Below, piece by piece: positions 17,091 to 25,809 of a stretch of 64,000 bases of DNA (position 1 is its first letter; the number at the start of each line of letters is the position of its first letter). Position numbers and translations under genes: made by a program. Location of the stretch: positions 558,001-622,000 of the forward strand of contig JARGPJ010000003.1 in assembly GCA_029212615.1 (NCBI GenBank). Direction: 5' to 3'. Below the pieces are notes generated by a model. The model searched no databases, was not told the origin of the DNA, and worked only from the letters and a program-made list of their open reading frames with translations. This stretch comes from Verrucomicrobiales bacterium. GTDB taxonomy: Bacteria > Verrucomicrobiota > Verrucomicrobiia > Verrucomicrobiales > DEV007.

Positions 17091-17735
17091 CTATCTTGGG
17101 GAAAGGTCAAAACGGTAGAGGGTTAACCCTGATACTTTTTTGGTGAACCTTGTCACTCTCGCTCCAAGGAGACGCTCAAACATTTGGATTTCCATGCGGA
17201 CAAGGGTGGGATACTCATCAAACAGGGCCTGGAGCGGATTATGAAATTCTTCAATCCTCAGTCCTTCTTCTTCAGAATACTCGCACACAGAGAAATACCC
17301 CATCCCCGCCCGCGCTGTCGCAAGACGCTCGGCCCGGCCCTGCACCGATTCACCGGTCACCTTCTTGGAAAGTTCTTCAGTCTGATTTCTAAAAAAGGTG
17401 AAAAGCAGCTTCTCCGCAGCGTTGGGCTCAAGCTGGGTCGCCGCATCAAGAAGCGCCAGACTAACCTCATCACCGACTGCCGGGAACAAAGGTGCCAACT
17501 TTTCGGTAATGCGATAAGATTTTTCCGGTCGCCCCACTTCTTTAGGCCGGCGCCAGGTATCGAGATAACCCAGCTTCTGTAACGCGAGACAGTGTTTCTT
17601 CACCCCCATATAGCTCATGTCCAACTTCTCGGCGAGTTCACCGACTGAAAGACCGGGGGAACACTTGATCAGTCGGATAATTTCAAACCAGTGCGGCTTG
17701 GTAATGTTCTTTAGAATTTTGAGATACGGAGTCAC
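17091..17735 (-). CDS. Winged-helix transcriptional regulator
   Basis: A 214-residue protein with an N-terminal ArsR/DeoR-like winged HTH (about 15-80). It includes SVGELAEKLDMSYMGVKKHC as helix-turn-helix and KEVGRPEKSYRIT as wing. The C-terminal 130 residues resemble the effector part of SufR-like regulators, with a single Cys at about 151 rather than a Cys cluster. It is 11 bp upstream of the Nudix gene in the same operon. A short inverted repeat at 17786-17809, about 50 bp before its start, is a candidate operator. Confidence 0.82.
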   Translation of the reverse strand: MTPYLKILKNITKPHWFEIIRLIKCSPGLSVGELAEKLDMSYMGVKKHCLALQKLGYLDTWRRPKEVGRPEKSYRITEKLAPLFPAVGDEVSLALLDAATQLEPNAAEKLLFTFFRNQTEELSKKVTGESVQGRAERLATARAGMGYFSVCEYSEEEGLRIEEFHNPLQALFDEYPTLVRMEIQMFERLLGARVTRFTKKVSGLTLYRFDLSPR

Positions 17736-17785
17736 AGGAAATGATCGGAAGGTTCTTCAAAGAGACGCATTCTTCTTCAAAGATC

Positions 17786-17809
17786 AATCGCACAGAACAG
17801 ATTGCGATT
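17786..17809. promoter_or_regulatory. Inverted repeat upstream of HTH regulator
   Basis: Arms AATCGCA and TGCGATT with a 10-nt spacer, lying 50-75 bp before the regulator start in the 265-bp gap between it and the KamA gene. It could be an autoregulatory operator. The rest of the gap shows a repeated TCTTCAAAGA but nothing else clear. Confidence 0.35.
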
Positions 17810-18000
17810 CAATATCTCCCATACAATTTCCACACCATTTTGTAGCGGTATCATCCGTGTGCCGGGTTAACTTGGATTCAACTTCGGAAACACCGCCCCG
17901 ATTTGACTTCAATGCTGCCCCCTTTATCGTTTATTCGAGGTAAGTATTCCTGACATTTAACGTCCTACTATCGAAGGCGACCCGAAGATTCAGCTCATCT

Positions 18001-19179
18001 ATGCATCACGATCCTAAATTCGATTTGGAAAAAAGCTTCCGCTCCAGTGCTCCCGGATACTGGGCCGACAAAGGCGTCACAGAAGAACAGTGGAACAACC
18101 ACACCTGGCAGCTGAAGAACAGAATCACCTCTCTTCCCCAACTCGAAGAACATCTCAATCTCAGCGAAGAAGAGCGAAGCGGCGTCATCCTTTCGGGAAC
18201 GAAGCTGGCAATGGCAATCACGCCTCACTTTTTCAATCTCATTGATCGCGACAATCCCGACTGCCCAATCAGACGACAGATTATCCCGAGAGTGGAGGAA
18301 ACCTGGGTTTCCCCCTACGAAATGTCAGATCCCTGCGGAGAAGATGCACACATGCCCGCCCCGGGCCTCGTTCATCGTTATCCGGACCGTGTTCTTTTTC
18401 TTGTCACCGACCGCTGCGCCTCCTACTGCCGCTACTGCACCCGCAGCCGGGTCGTCAGCGGCGCCGGAGACCAGGAGCTTGAAACTGACTACGAGGCCGC
18501 CTTCCGTTATCTTGAAGAACACACCGAAGTTCGAGACGTCCTCCTCTCCGGTGGCGACCCCCTCCTCTTTTCAGACGGAAAGCTTGAAAAAATCCTGAGC
18601 CGTCTCCGCCAGATTGAACACATCGAGTTCATCCGCATCGGGTCCCGCATTCCTGTCTTTCTTCCCCAACGCATCACGACTGAACTCTGCGAGATGCTTC
18701 AGAAGTATCACCCGCTCTTCATGAGCGTTCATGTGAATCACCCCCGTGAGCTAACCACTGAGGTAAAGGAGGGACTCGAGCGACTCGCCAACCACGGCAT
18801 CCCGCTCGGGAACCAGTCGGTTCTCCTGCGAGGCGTCAATGATGACGTCGATACCATGAAAGCCCTCGTACAGAAGCTGCTCATGTGCCGGGTCAAACCC
18901 TACTACCTTTACCAGCTCGACCTCATCGAAGGATCCTCTCATTTACAGGCACCGGTGGCCAAAGGCATCGAAATTATCGAGGGACTTCGCGGCCACACTA
19001 CCGGCTACGCCATCCCCCAGTACGTGATCGACGCACCGGGCGGCGGTGGAAAAGTGCCGGTAAATCCCGACTACGTGCTACAGCGAAATGATGAACGCGT
19101 CGTCATCCGGAACTTTGAAGGTCGCACCTTCGAGTATCCTGAGCCAGCCGTGTCGCCGGATCCGATTCTCGACTACTGA
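18001..19179 (+). CDS. kamA: KamA-family radical SAM L-lysine 2,3-aminomutase
   Basis: A 392-residue radical SAM enzyme. The cluster motif CX3CX2C has Cys139, Cys143 and Cys146. The PLP lysine is Lys351 in GGGGKVPV. Asp307 (YQLDLIEG) and Asp344 (VIDAPGG) match the two aspartates that bind the lysine side chain; glutamate 2,3-aminomutases have Lys and Asn there. The product would be beta-lysine. At 392 residues it is longer than typical EpmB proteins, which modify elongation factor P. No ablB-like acetyltransferase or lysine-fermentation gene is adjacent, so the pathway role is open. Confidence 0.9.
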   Translation: MHHDPKFDLEKSFRSSAPGYWADKGVTEEQWNNHTWQLKNRITSLPQLEEHLNLSEEERSGVILSGTKLAMAITPHFFNLIDRDNPDCPIRRQIIPRVEETWVSPYEMSDPCGEDAHMPAPGLVHRYPDRVLFLVTDRCASYCRYCTRSRVVSGAGDQELETDYEAAFRYLEEHTEVRDVLLSGGDPLLFSDGKLEKILSRLRQIEHIEFIRIGSRIPVFLPQRITTELCEMLQKYHPLFMSVHVNHPRELTTEVKEGLERLANHGIPLGNQSVLLRGVNDDVDTMKALVQKLLMCRVKPYYLYQLDLIEGSSHLQAPVAKGIEIIEGLRGHTTGYAIPQYVIDAPGGGGKVPVNPDYVLQRNDERVVIRNFEGRTFEYPEPAVSPDPILDY

Positions 19180-19820
19180 TTTCCGATCACACCCGTGACC
19201 ACCGCGACAACATGGCAGATACTCCCCGCCATGACAAAGAGGTGCCAGATCAAGTGTGCAAATCGACGCTTCATCAGATAAAACGCAACCCCGCCGGTGT
19301 AGCACAATCCTCCTGCAACGAGCCAGGTCATCCCAACCGGCCCGACGCTTTCAATCAGAGGTTTGATCGCAATGCAGACGATCCAGCCCATAACGACATA
19401 GAGAGCCGTTCCCAGCTTGTCGAAACGAGGCAGAAAAAACGCCTTTAAAACCATTCCGGCGAGAGCGATCCCCCACACCACAAAGAAAAGCGACCAGCCC
19501 CAGGGACCACGTAAATTCACCAATAGCCAGGGCGTGTAGCTGCCTGCAATCAAAACAAAAATCAGCGCATGATCGAGGATTTGAAAAATCCGCTTCAAGC
19601 GATGAGTCGTGACGAGATGGTAAACCGTCGAAGCGACATAAAGCAGAACAAGACTGCTTCCGAATACAGCCACACTGGTGACATGCCATGCCGAAAGTGG
19701 CACCGCGAGCTTCACCATGATCACGAGCCCTACCACGCTTAAAATAGCGCCGATCCCGTGACTGATCGCATTTGAAAGCTCTTCTGCAGGAGACTCACAC
19801 AGTTCACTCCGTTCGCTCAT
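19173..19820 (-). CDS. Hemolysin III / PAQR-family membrane protein
   Basis: A 215-residue seven-helix protein of the YqfA/hemolysin III group, a bacterial branch of the PAQR (adiponectin-receptor-like) family. Conserved polar residues include SHGIG (about 20-24), STVYHL (about 64-69) and the C-terminal HLIWH and CH in the last helices, which could form the family's metal site. Despite the name, haemolytic activity is not established for most members. Its stop overlaps that of kamA by 7 bp, tail to tail. Confidence 0.88.
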   Translation of the reverse strand: MSERSELCESPAEELSNAISHGIGAILSVVGLVIMVKLAVPLSAWHVTSVAVFGSSLVLLYVASTVYHLVTTHRLKRIFQILDHALIFVLIAGSYTPWLLVNLRGPWGWSLFFVVWGIALAGMVLKAFFLPRFDKLGTALYVVMGWIVCIAIKPLIESVGPVGMTWLVAGGLCYTGGVAFYLMKRRFAHLIWHLFVMAGSICHVVAVVTGVIGNQ

Positions 19821-19940
19821 ACAGAATCTTCGTGGAAAAATGACAACCGCGCCAGTGAAAAAATGGTAACCTCAGGAGCCTAAGTCGCTCCCTGAAAAGG
19901 GATCCGGCCCCGGCCAACTCTTCACTTCCTGATCACACTC

Positions 19941-19971
19941 AACAGGGTAGGATGACTATCCCAACCCTGTT
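19941..19971. repeat. Palindromic element after argF
   Basis: Arms AACAGGGT and ACCCTGTT with partially paired interior, placed immediately beyond the argF stop. There is no T-run on either side, so it is not a standard terminator. The same arms occur inside the YdbH-like gene at 32738-32772. Confidence 0.6.
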
Positions 19972-20876
19972 TAACGCGCTCGCGCGAGAGCTGCGAGTAT
20001 TGCTTTCTGTGCGTGGAGACGATTCTCCGCCTCCTGAAAAATCTCCCCGGCCCGGGCCTCAAGAAGCGTTTCAGTGATCTCCTTATCGCGGTAGGCAGGA
20101 AGACAATGCTGAACAATAGCGCCCTCATTCGCCAGCGCGAGAAGTGACTCATTGACCTGAAAAGGAGCAAGAATTTTGAGGCGCTCGGCGGCTTCCGCCT
20201 CCTTACCCATGCTAACCCAGGTGTCTGTGTAGAGTACATCAGCGCCCTCAGCGGCAAGCTTTGCATCACCGGTTACCGTGACAGGGGCGTCACCCAGTCG
20301 GGACAAAAACTCATCATCAGGCTGAAACTCTTTCGGGGCTGCGATCACTAATTCAAACCCGAGCCGTTTCGCGGCCCAGGCCCAGGAGCGTCCCATATTG
20401 CAGTCGCCATCACCATAAAAGACAACTTTCTTTCCATCCCAGCCGCCAAGGCGCTCCCGAATCGTCTGCAAATCAGCAATGATTTGGCAGGGGTGCTCTT
20501 CATCGGTGAGGGCATTGATTGTCGGAATTTTCCCGTACCTGGCGAAATCAACCACATCCTGCTGATCAAAAGTTCTAATGATCGCCCCGTGGACCATCCG
20601 CCCGAGAACCCGCGCGGTATCTTTAATCGGTTCACCCCGACCTAGCTGAACATCGTTACCGTTAAGAAACATGGGACGGGCTCCAAGTTCGTTTAAGCCC
20701 ACCTCAAAACTCACGCGAGTCCTCGTCGAAGACTTCGTGAAAATCATCGCCCAGGTTTCCCCGGCGAGCGGTTTTTCCCCTCCCTTACCACGGTCAGCTT
20801 TCAACTGAATCGCCTCTTCGACCAGAGATTCAATTTCCTCTTTCGTGAGGTCCTCTATTCCTAACAAATGCTTCAT
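19971..20876 (-). CDS. argF: Ornithine carbamoyltransferase
   Basis: A 301-residue enzyme making citrulline from ornithine and carbamoyl phosphate. The phosphate-binding STRTR is at 50-54, HPCQ at 128-131 and DTWVSMG, the OTCase ornithine loop, at about 218-224. The catalytic motif reads HCLPAYR (257-263), with Tyr where most OTCases have His. It is the last gene of the argC-J-B-D-F cluster, 31 bp after argD. The SMG loop argues against N-acetyl- or N-succinyl-ornithine variants. Confidence in the assignment is high. Confidence 0.95.
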   Translation of the reverse strand: MKHLLGIEDLTKEEIESLVEEAIQLKADRGKGGEKPLAGETWAMIFTKSSTRTRVSFEVGLNELGARPMFLNGNDVQLGRGEPIKDTARVLGRMVHGAIIRTFDQQDVVDFARYGKIPTINALTDEEHPCQIIADLQTIRERLGGWDGKKVVFYGDGDCNMGRSWAWAAKRLGFELVIAAPKEFQPDDEFLSRLGDAPVTVTGDAKLAAEGADVLYTDTWVSMGKEAEAAERLKILAPFQVNESLLALANEGAIVQHCLPAYRDKEITETLLEARAGEIFQEAENRLHAQKAILAALARAR

Positions 20877-20907
20877 CGTAATTTACCTTTCTAAAAAGCT
20901 CCACTCC

Positions 20908-22161
20908 TCAGATCAGTGAGTCGAGCACGTTCTTAAAGAGGCCCAGGGCCTCGTCTACTTCTGCGTCCGGAACATCGAGACGCGGGAGCCAGCGAACAAC
21001 AAACTCCCCGGCCGGAACAGTCAACATTCCCACCTCAATCGCCGCATTCACAACATAGAGGCTCGGCGTCTTACCACTCTCCAGAAACGCCGGTCGCGCC
21101 TTGAGCGCTTCGACGTTGATTACAAATCCCAGCATAAGCCCGACGCCCCGAAGCGAATCAATCAAAGGATGGTTCCACTCCGAAACAGCTTCCTTAATTC
21201 TCTTCTCCTGACGCCTCACGTTGGCGAGTATATCATTTTCCTCAATCGTTTTGAGGACGCCCAACGAAACGGCCGACCCGAGCGGAGTCCCGCCGAAAGT
21301 GGACCCATGACTCCCGGGCCCAAGGGCACCCGCGCAGTCATCACTCGCCCAGAAGGCGCCGATGGGAAATCCTCCGCCGAATCCTTTTGCCCAGCTCACC
21401 GCATCCGGCTCCACCTCGATCCCGGTGCCTTGAAGAAGGGTTTTCCATCCGCACCAGTCCCCGGTTCGGCCTGAACCGCATTGAACTTCATCGAACATCA
21501 AAAGCGCGTCGTTCGTCTCGCACAACTCTGCGGCGGCAGCCATAAAGCCCGGCGTCGCAGGATTGATTCCGCCCTCTCCCTGAAGCGGCTCAAAAAGAAT
21601 CGCCGCGGTATGTTCATTCACCGCCTCCTTCAAGGCGCTGACATCATTGAACGGTACATGAACGAAACCGGGGAGAAGCGGGTCGAACCCTACCTTCACC
21701 TTATCCTGACCTGTTGCCGCAATCCCTCCAAGAGTACGGCCATGAAAGGACTGACGACAGGTAACGATCACATGCTTGCCGGAATCGGCCCCGTGTTTAT
21801 CGAAAGCCCGCTTCCGCGCCAACTTGATGAGTCCGTCATTCGCCTCCGCCCCGCTATTGCAGAAAAAGACCTTTCCGGAACGCTCCATCATTCTCTCGAC
21901 AACGAACTGAGCCAGCTCAGCCTGCTCCCGGATTTGATAAAGATTCGACACATGAATCAGCTTTTCACCCTGCTCTGCGAGAGAACGCTTCATCACTTCA
22001 GGACAATGCCCGAGCGCGCACACCGCAATGCCGGTCACGAAATCAAGATAGCGGCGCCCCTCTTCATCCCAGAGGTAACTACCTTCTCCGCGCACAAAGG
22101 AAATCGGAAACCGTCCATAGTTCCCGAGCACGAACTGCTCTGTTAACCGGGCGGTGGTCAT
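20908..22161 (-). CDS. argD: Acetylornithine aminotransferase
   Basis: A 417-residue PLP aminotransferase of the subgroup II class. It has CNSGAEANDGLIK (about 101-113), SFHGRTLGG, LMFDEVQCGSGRTG (about 221-234) and the PLP Lys259 in SWAKGFGGGFP. It converts N-acetylglutamate semialdehyde to N-acetylornithine. The start codon overlaps the argB stop by 4 bp (ATGA), so the two are translationally coupled. Slightly long because of an insertion (about 238-253) just before the lysine motif. Confidence 0.95.
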   Translation of the reverse strand: MTTARLTEQFVLGNYGRFPISFVRGEGSYLWDEEGRRYLDFVTGIAVCALGHCPEVMKRSLAEQGEKLIHVSNLYQIREQAELAQFVVERMMERSGKVFFCNSGAEANDGLIKLARKRAFDKHGADSGKHVIVTCRQSFHGRTLGGIAATGQDKVKVGFDPLLPGFVHVPFNDVSALKEAVNEHTAAILFEPLQGEGGINPATPGFMAAAAELCETNDALLMFDEVQCGSGRTGDWCGWKTLLQGTGIEVEPDAVSWAKGFGGGFPIGAFWASDDCAGALGPGSHGSTFGGTPLGSAVSLGVLKTIEENDILANVRRQEKRIKEAVSEWNHPLIDSLRGVGLMLGFVINVEALKARPAFLESGKTPSLYVVNAAIEVGMLTVPAGEFVVRWLPRLDVPDAEVDEALGLFKNVLDSLI

Positions 22162-23045
22162 TTGACGATTTCTGTTCCGATGCCTGATTCGGTGAAAATT
22201 TCGAGAAGTAGAGAGTGGGAAATACGGCCATCAATCATGTGGACTTTCCCAACGCCTGCATTCAACGCATCAACGGAAGAACGCACCTTCGGAATCATCC
22301 CCCCTCCGATTGTGCCATCTTCGATGAGAGCCTCAACTTCTGAAACTTTCAACGAGTGAATCAAAGATGACTCATCTGACGGATCCTGCATCAGCCCTAA
22401 CACGTCACTCAGGTAGACAAGCTTCGCCACCTTCAACTCCGCGGCCAGGGCACTGGCTGCGAGATCCGCATTGACGTTCAAACTCAATTTTGTCCCCTCC
22501 TCCGAGGCGACAGGTGAAATCACGGGAACTACCTCAGAGGCCAATGCCGCACGCACTTTGGAAAGATCAAACCCGACCACTTTCCCGACGCGCCCCAGTT
22601 CCACTTCACGATTCTCATCCTGAGACCAGCCTTTAAGCCGCTGCCCGATAAAGGTTTCATTTCCAGCCACGCCAAGGGCCTGTCCGCCAAAGCTTTCAAT
22701 ACCTTCGACAAGACCCGGATTAATTTCCCGGCTCAAGGTTTGCTCGACGATATCCATCGCATCGTCGGTCGTGACACGCAGCCCACCGATAAATTGAGCC
22801 TCTAAACCCGCTTTCGCCATTGCGGCTGAGATCGCTTTCCCCCCTCCGTGAACGACAACAGGATTGATCCCCGCCACTTCCATAAAAACAACATCGCGAA
22901 GCAACCGCCTCACCAGTGCAGGATCGTCCATGGCACTCCCGCCAACTTTAATGAGGAAAGTTTCCCCGCGAAATTGCTGGAGGTAGGGCAACGCTTCGAC
23001 CAGCACGGCGGCCTTTTCGATCTGCTGTTGAAAGGAAGATTCCAT
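22158..23045 (-). CDS. argB: Acetylglutamate kinase
   Basis: A 295-residue amino-acid-kinase-fold enzyme phosphorylating N-acetylglutamate. KVGGSAMDD (about 33-41), VVHGGGKAISAAM (about 63-75) and the C-terminal GTIGGGMIPKV loop match the family. The extended N-terminal helix (1-25) is the type found in arginine-inhibited hexameric enzymes, so feedback inhibition is plausible. It overlaps argD by 4 bp and lies about 80 bp downstream of argJ. Confidence 0.95.
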   Translation of the reverse strand: MESSFQQQIEKAAVLVEALPYLQQFRGETFLIKVGGSAMDDPALVRRLLRDVVFMEVAGINPVVVHGGGKAISAAMAKAGLEAQFIGGLRVTTDDAMDIVEQTLSREINPGLVEGIESFGGQALGVAGNETFIGQRLKGWSQDENREVELGRVGKVVGFDLSKVRAALASEVVPVISPVASEEGTKLSLNVNADLAASALAAELKVAKLVYLSDVLGLMQDPSDESSLIHSLKVSEVEALIEDGTIGGGMIPKVRSSVDALNAGVGKVHMIDGRISHSLLLEIFTESGIGTEIVK

Positions 23046-23127
23046 CGGAAAAGTGAAGCATGGAACATCGACGAGATCCCTTGCCCCGCAAGGAAAGATT
23101 CCGCACCAAAAGACCGCCCCACCGAGA

Positions 23128-24360
23128 CTACTTCTTGCGGTTCAGTGCGTATTCCTCGCGATTAAAGAGGACATACTCCGGCGAAAGATCCGAGGTAAAG
23201 AGGTTGAACTCCCCCTGTCCTAAATGGAGATCGATCCCAACGGTAAAGGACCCTCCCGCGACAGCTGCGCTCAGCTTATCGATATTCGTTTTCGCCGCGA
23301 CGCCGTTCTGTGCGGCGAGAACGCCATTCAAATAGATATCGACCATTTCCTCTTTGACGCGCGCTCCCGAATAACCGACTGCGTGAATAATCCTGCCCCA
23401 GTTGGGGTCATTTCCATTCCAGGAGCACTTCACCAGCTTGGAATTACCAACGGCGCGGGCAACACGCTCAGCATCCATGTTTGAAGCTGCTCCCCGAACT
23501 CTCACTTCGACGAGTTTCGTGACCCGCTCACCATCCGAGACAATCTTCTTCGCAAGCAGCAGCATCACTTCCGTCAGAGCCTCGCGAAATTCCGCACTCC
23601 CCTCCCCGCCACGGGTGATGCTCTTGTTTCCCGCCTGACCGTTTGCCATGACAACAACCGTGTCATTGGTACTCATGTCACCATCAACCGAAATGCGATT
23701 GAATGACTGATCGACCGCTTCCTTCGTCGCCAGCGAGATCTCCGCTTTTGTTACGGCAGCATCAGTTGTCACAAAACACAACATCGTCGCCATATGAGGA
23801 TTAATCATTCCCGCGCCTTTCGCAATCGCCCCGATCCTGACACGAACACCACCGACATCAAAGGAAACAGAAACACTTTTTGGCTTCGTATCACTGGTCA
23901 TGATCGCCTTGGCAGCGGGATCACTGTCATCGCTCAGCTTTTCGATCAGCTCAGGAAACTTCGGCTCCAGTCTTTCGATTGGCAGGGGTACTCCGATGAT
24001 CCCGGTTGAACAAACCTGGATCTCGCGTTGTTTCAACCCCAGCCCTTTACTGGTGAGATTGGCCATCGCTCTGGCTTTGAGCATACCATCATGCCCGGTA
24101 CAGGCATTGGCATTGCCGCTGTTCACAATGATAGCCCGTGGATCTGCGGACTTCAGATAGCTTGAAGAAAGCCGCACCGGTGCTGCACATACTTCATTTT
24201 GAGTATAAACCGCTGAACCGACCGTCGGAAATTCCGAATAAATCAGGGCAAGGTCCAATCGCTCGACAGCGGGGTTTTTAATTCCACAACTAACGGCGGA
24301 AACTTTGAATCCTTTCGGCGCACACAGCCCCCCTTTGACCATTTTAAGTTTTTTTCCCAT
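23128..24360 (-). CDS. argJ: Bifunctional glutamate N-acetyltransferase/ornithine acetyltransferase
   Basis: A 410-residue ArgJ from MGKKLKMVKG; starts at the sixth following Met (MVKGG) or further upstream are possible. The autocleavage site is in KGAGMINPHMATML, with Thr192 as the nucleophile that becomes the N-terminus of the beta chain. STNDTVVVMANG is also conserved. ArgJ recycles acetyl groups between N-acetylornithine and glutamate. The cyclic pathway explains the absence of argE here. It lies 23 bp after argC. Confidence 0.95.
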   Translation of the reverse strand: MGKKLKMVKGGLCAPKGFKVSAVSCGIKNPAVERLDLALIYSEFPTVGSAVYTQNEVCAAPVRLSSSYLKSADPRAIIVNSGNANACTGHDGMLKARAMANLTSKGLGLKQREIQVCSTGIIGVPLPIERLEPKFPELIEKLSDDSDPAAKAIMTSDTKPKSVSVSFDVGGVRVRIGAIAKGAGMINPHMATMLCFVTTDAAVTKAEISLATKEAVDQSFNRISVDGDMSTNDTVVVMANGQAGNKSITRGGEGSAEFREALTEVMLLLAKKIVSDGERVTKLVEVRVRGAASNMDAERVARAVGNSKLVKCSWNGNDPNWGRIIHAVGYSGARVKEEMVDIYLNGVLAAQNGVAAKTNIDKLSAAVAGGSFTVGIDLHLGQGEFNLFTSDLSPEYVLFNREEYALNRKK

Positions 24361-24383
24361 CACAAAACGACCCGCGCAGATCT

Positions 24384-25442
24384 TTAGAAATTCAGCAATC
24401 CACAAGTCTCAGGCAATCCGTTCATGAGATTCAAACTCTGGATTGACTGACTGGCCGCTCCCTTGCCTAGATTATCTTCAGCGCTGGAGAGGATGAGGCG
24501 GCCGGTGCGGTGATCGACAACCCATCCGATATCAACAAAATTGGTGCGAACTACATTCTTGGTATCCGCAAACTGCCCTTCCCCTAAAACACGGATGAAG
24601 GGCCGATTCGCATACTTCGAAGCTAACGCAGTCGACACAGCTCCGGAAACTCTTCCCAAATCACCGGGCACATCACAGAAAATCGTCGTCGCAATCCCGG
24701 CCGTAATGGGCATGAGGTGCGGCACAAAACTAATCGTTACGGTCTCTCCGGCAGCAACCGAAAGCTCCTGCTCAACCTCACTGAGATGGCGGTGCTTCGG
24801 TGCTCCGTACGCACGAATACTCTCATTTACCTCCGCAAAAAGAAGTGAGGTATCGGCCTTCTTACCGGCTCCACTGGCCCCGGAAAGGCTTGAAACGACG
24901 ATACTCCCGGGATCGACAAGCTTTGCTTCGAGCAAAGGCACTAAGGGCGTCAAAATGCTCGTCGGATAACATCCGGGCGAAGCGACAAGGTCGGCCGCGA
25001 TGATTTCGTCTGCATAGAATTCAGGCAGCCCGTAAACGGCACGCGCCAGAAGCTGCGGAGCTGGATGTGCACCTCCGTAAAATTCCTCAAAGACTGCCGG
25101 ATCTCTGAGGCGAAAATCCGCACTCAAATCAATAATCTTCAGACCCCGCTCGAGGAGAGGTTCCGCGTACTCAGAAGCAAGCCCGTGCGGCAAAGCAAGA
25201 AAAGCAAAGGTCGCTCCGGTTGCGGCAATGGCATCCACATCAGGAGCCATAAAATGCAAATCGCTGAACGCCGTCGCCCCTTTGAGACGGGGAAATAAAT
25301 CAACGAGCGGCTTCCCTGCCTCCTGTCGCGAAGTAACAGAAACGACTTCGACACACGGATGCATCGCTAAAAGCCTCAGTAATTCCTGACCGGTGTAGCC
25401 ACTGGCACCGACAACAGCTACCCTGATTTTCTCATCATTCAT
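24384..25442 (-). CDS. argC: N-acetyl-gamma-glutamyl-phosphate reductase
   Basis: A 352-residue NADPH-dependent reductase starting at MNDEKIRVAV. The Rossmann motif GASGYTGQELLRLL is at about 12-25, and the catalytic Cys158 is in SPGCYPT. The HRHLSEVEQEL segment near 220 holds the conserved His. It is the first gene of the arg operon, so the operon promoter must lie in 25443-25560, where I see no confident boxes. The long form is typical of type 1 ArgC enzymes. Confidence 0.96.
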   Translation of the reverse strand: MNDEKIRVAVVGASGYTGQELLRLLAMHPCVEVVSVTSRQEAGKPLVDLFPRLKGATAFSDLHFMAPDVDAIAATGATFAFLALPHGLASEYAEPLLERGLKIIDLSADFRLRDPAVFEEFYGGAHPAPQLLARAVYGLPEFYADEIIAADLVASPGCYPTSILTPLVPLLEAKLVDPGSIVVSSLSGASGAGKKADTSLLFAEVNESIRAYGAPKHRHLSEVEQELSVAAGETVTISFVPHLMPITAGIATTIFCDVPGDLGRVSGAVSTALASKYANRPFIRVLGEGQFADTKNVVRTNFVDIGWVVDHRTGRLILSSAEDNLGKGAASQSIQSLNLMNGLPETCGLLNF

Positions 25443-25590
25443 GGGGATGGCAGCATGGCACAAATTTCGAGTGAGTCTAAGAAAGTTGGACGGAAATAGA
25501 AAAAATCCAGGGGACCGTCAGTTGGGTGAAACCACCGCCCGCGATAGCTTGGTAGACGTCCCGAACGTCATTTCACTATGATATTCAACC

Positions 25591-25809
25591 ATGAAAGGTT
25601 CATTCGTTCTCGTCGTTCCCGGGACACTTGCCACTACGACCTTCACCGTCTCATTGGCGAATGAAGGCTGCGGCTATCCGCCCCCTCCCCACCAACGCAA
25701 ACTTTGCAGCTACGAAACATGGCCCGGCACCTCCCGCTTCGAAGAAAACGCCTCCGTCATTCCAGTGGAGCAACTATTGGAAATGCCGGCAGAGCTGAAG
25801 TCACTGTGA
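25591..25809 (+). CDS. Small open frame, doubtful gene
   Basis: A 72-residue frame in the 367-bp gap between argC and the convergent MocA oxidoreductase gene. It begins MKGSFVLVVPG, has four Pro in a row near the middle and no recognisable domain. The second half shows reasonable codon usage. Its stop is adjacent to the oxidoreductase stop, which is common for real convergent pairs in this genome. Apart from this the gap shows nothing I can name. Confidence 0.3.
   Translation: MKGSFVLVVPGTLATTTFTVSLANEGCGYPPPPHQRKLCSYETWPGTSRFEENASVIPVEQLLEMPAELKSL

Noticed and set aside
19941..19971. Rho-independent terminator for argF
   Set aside because: The hairpin lacks a T-run on both strands; kept as a repeat instead.
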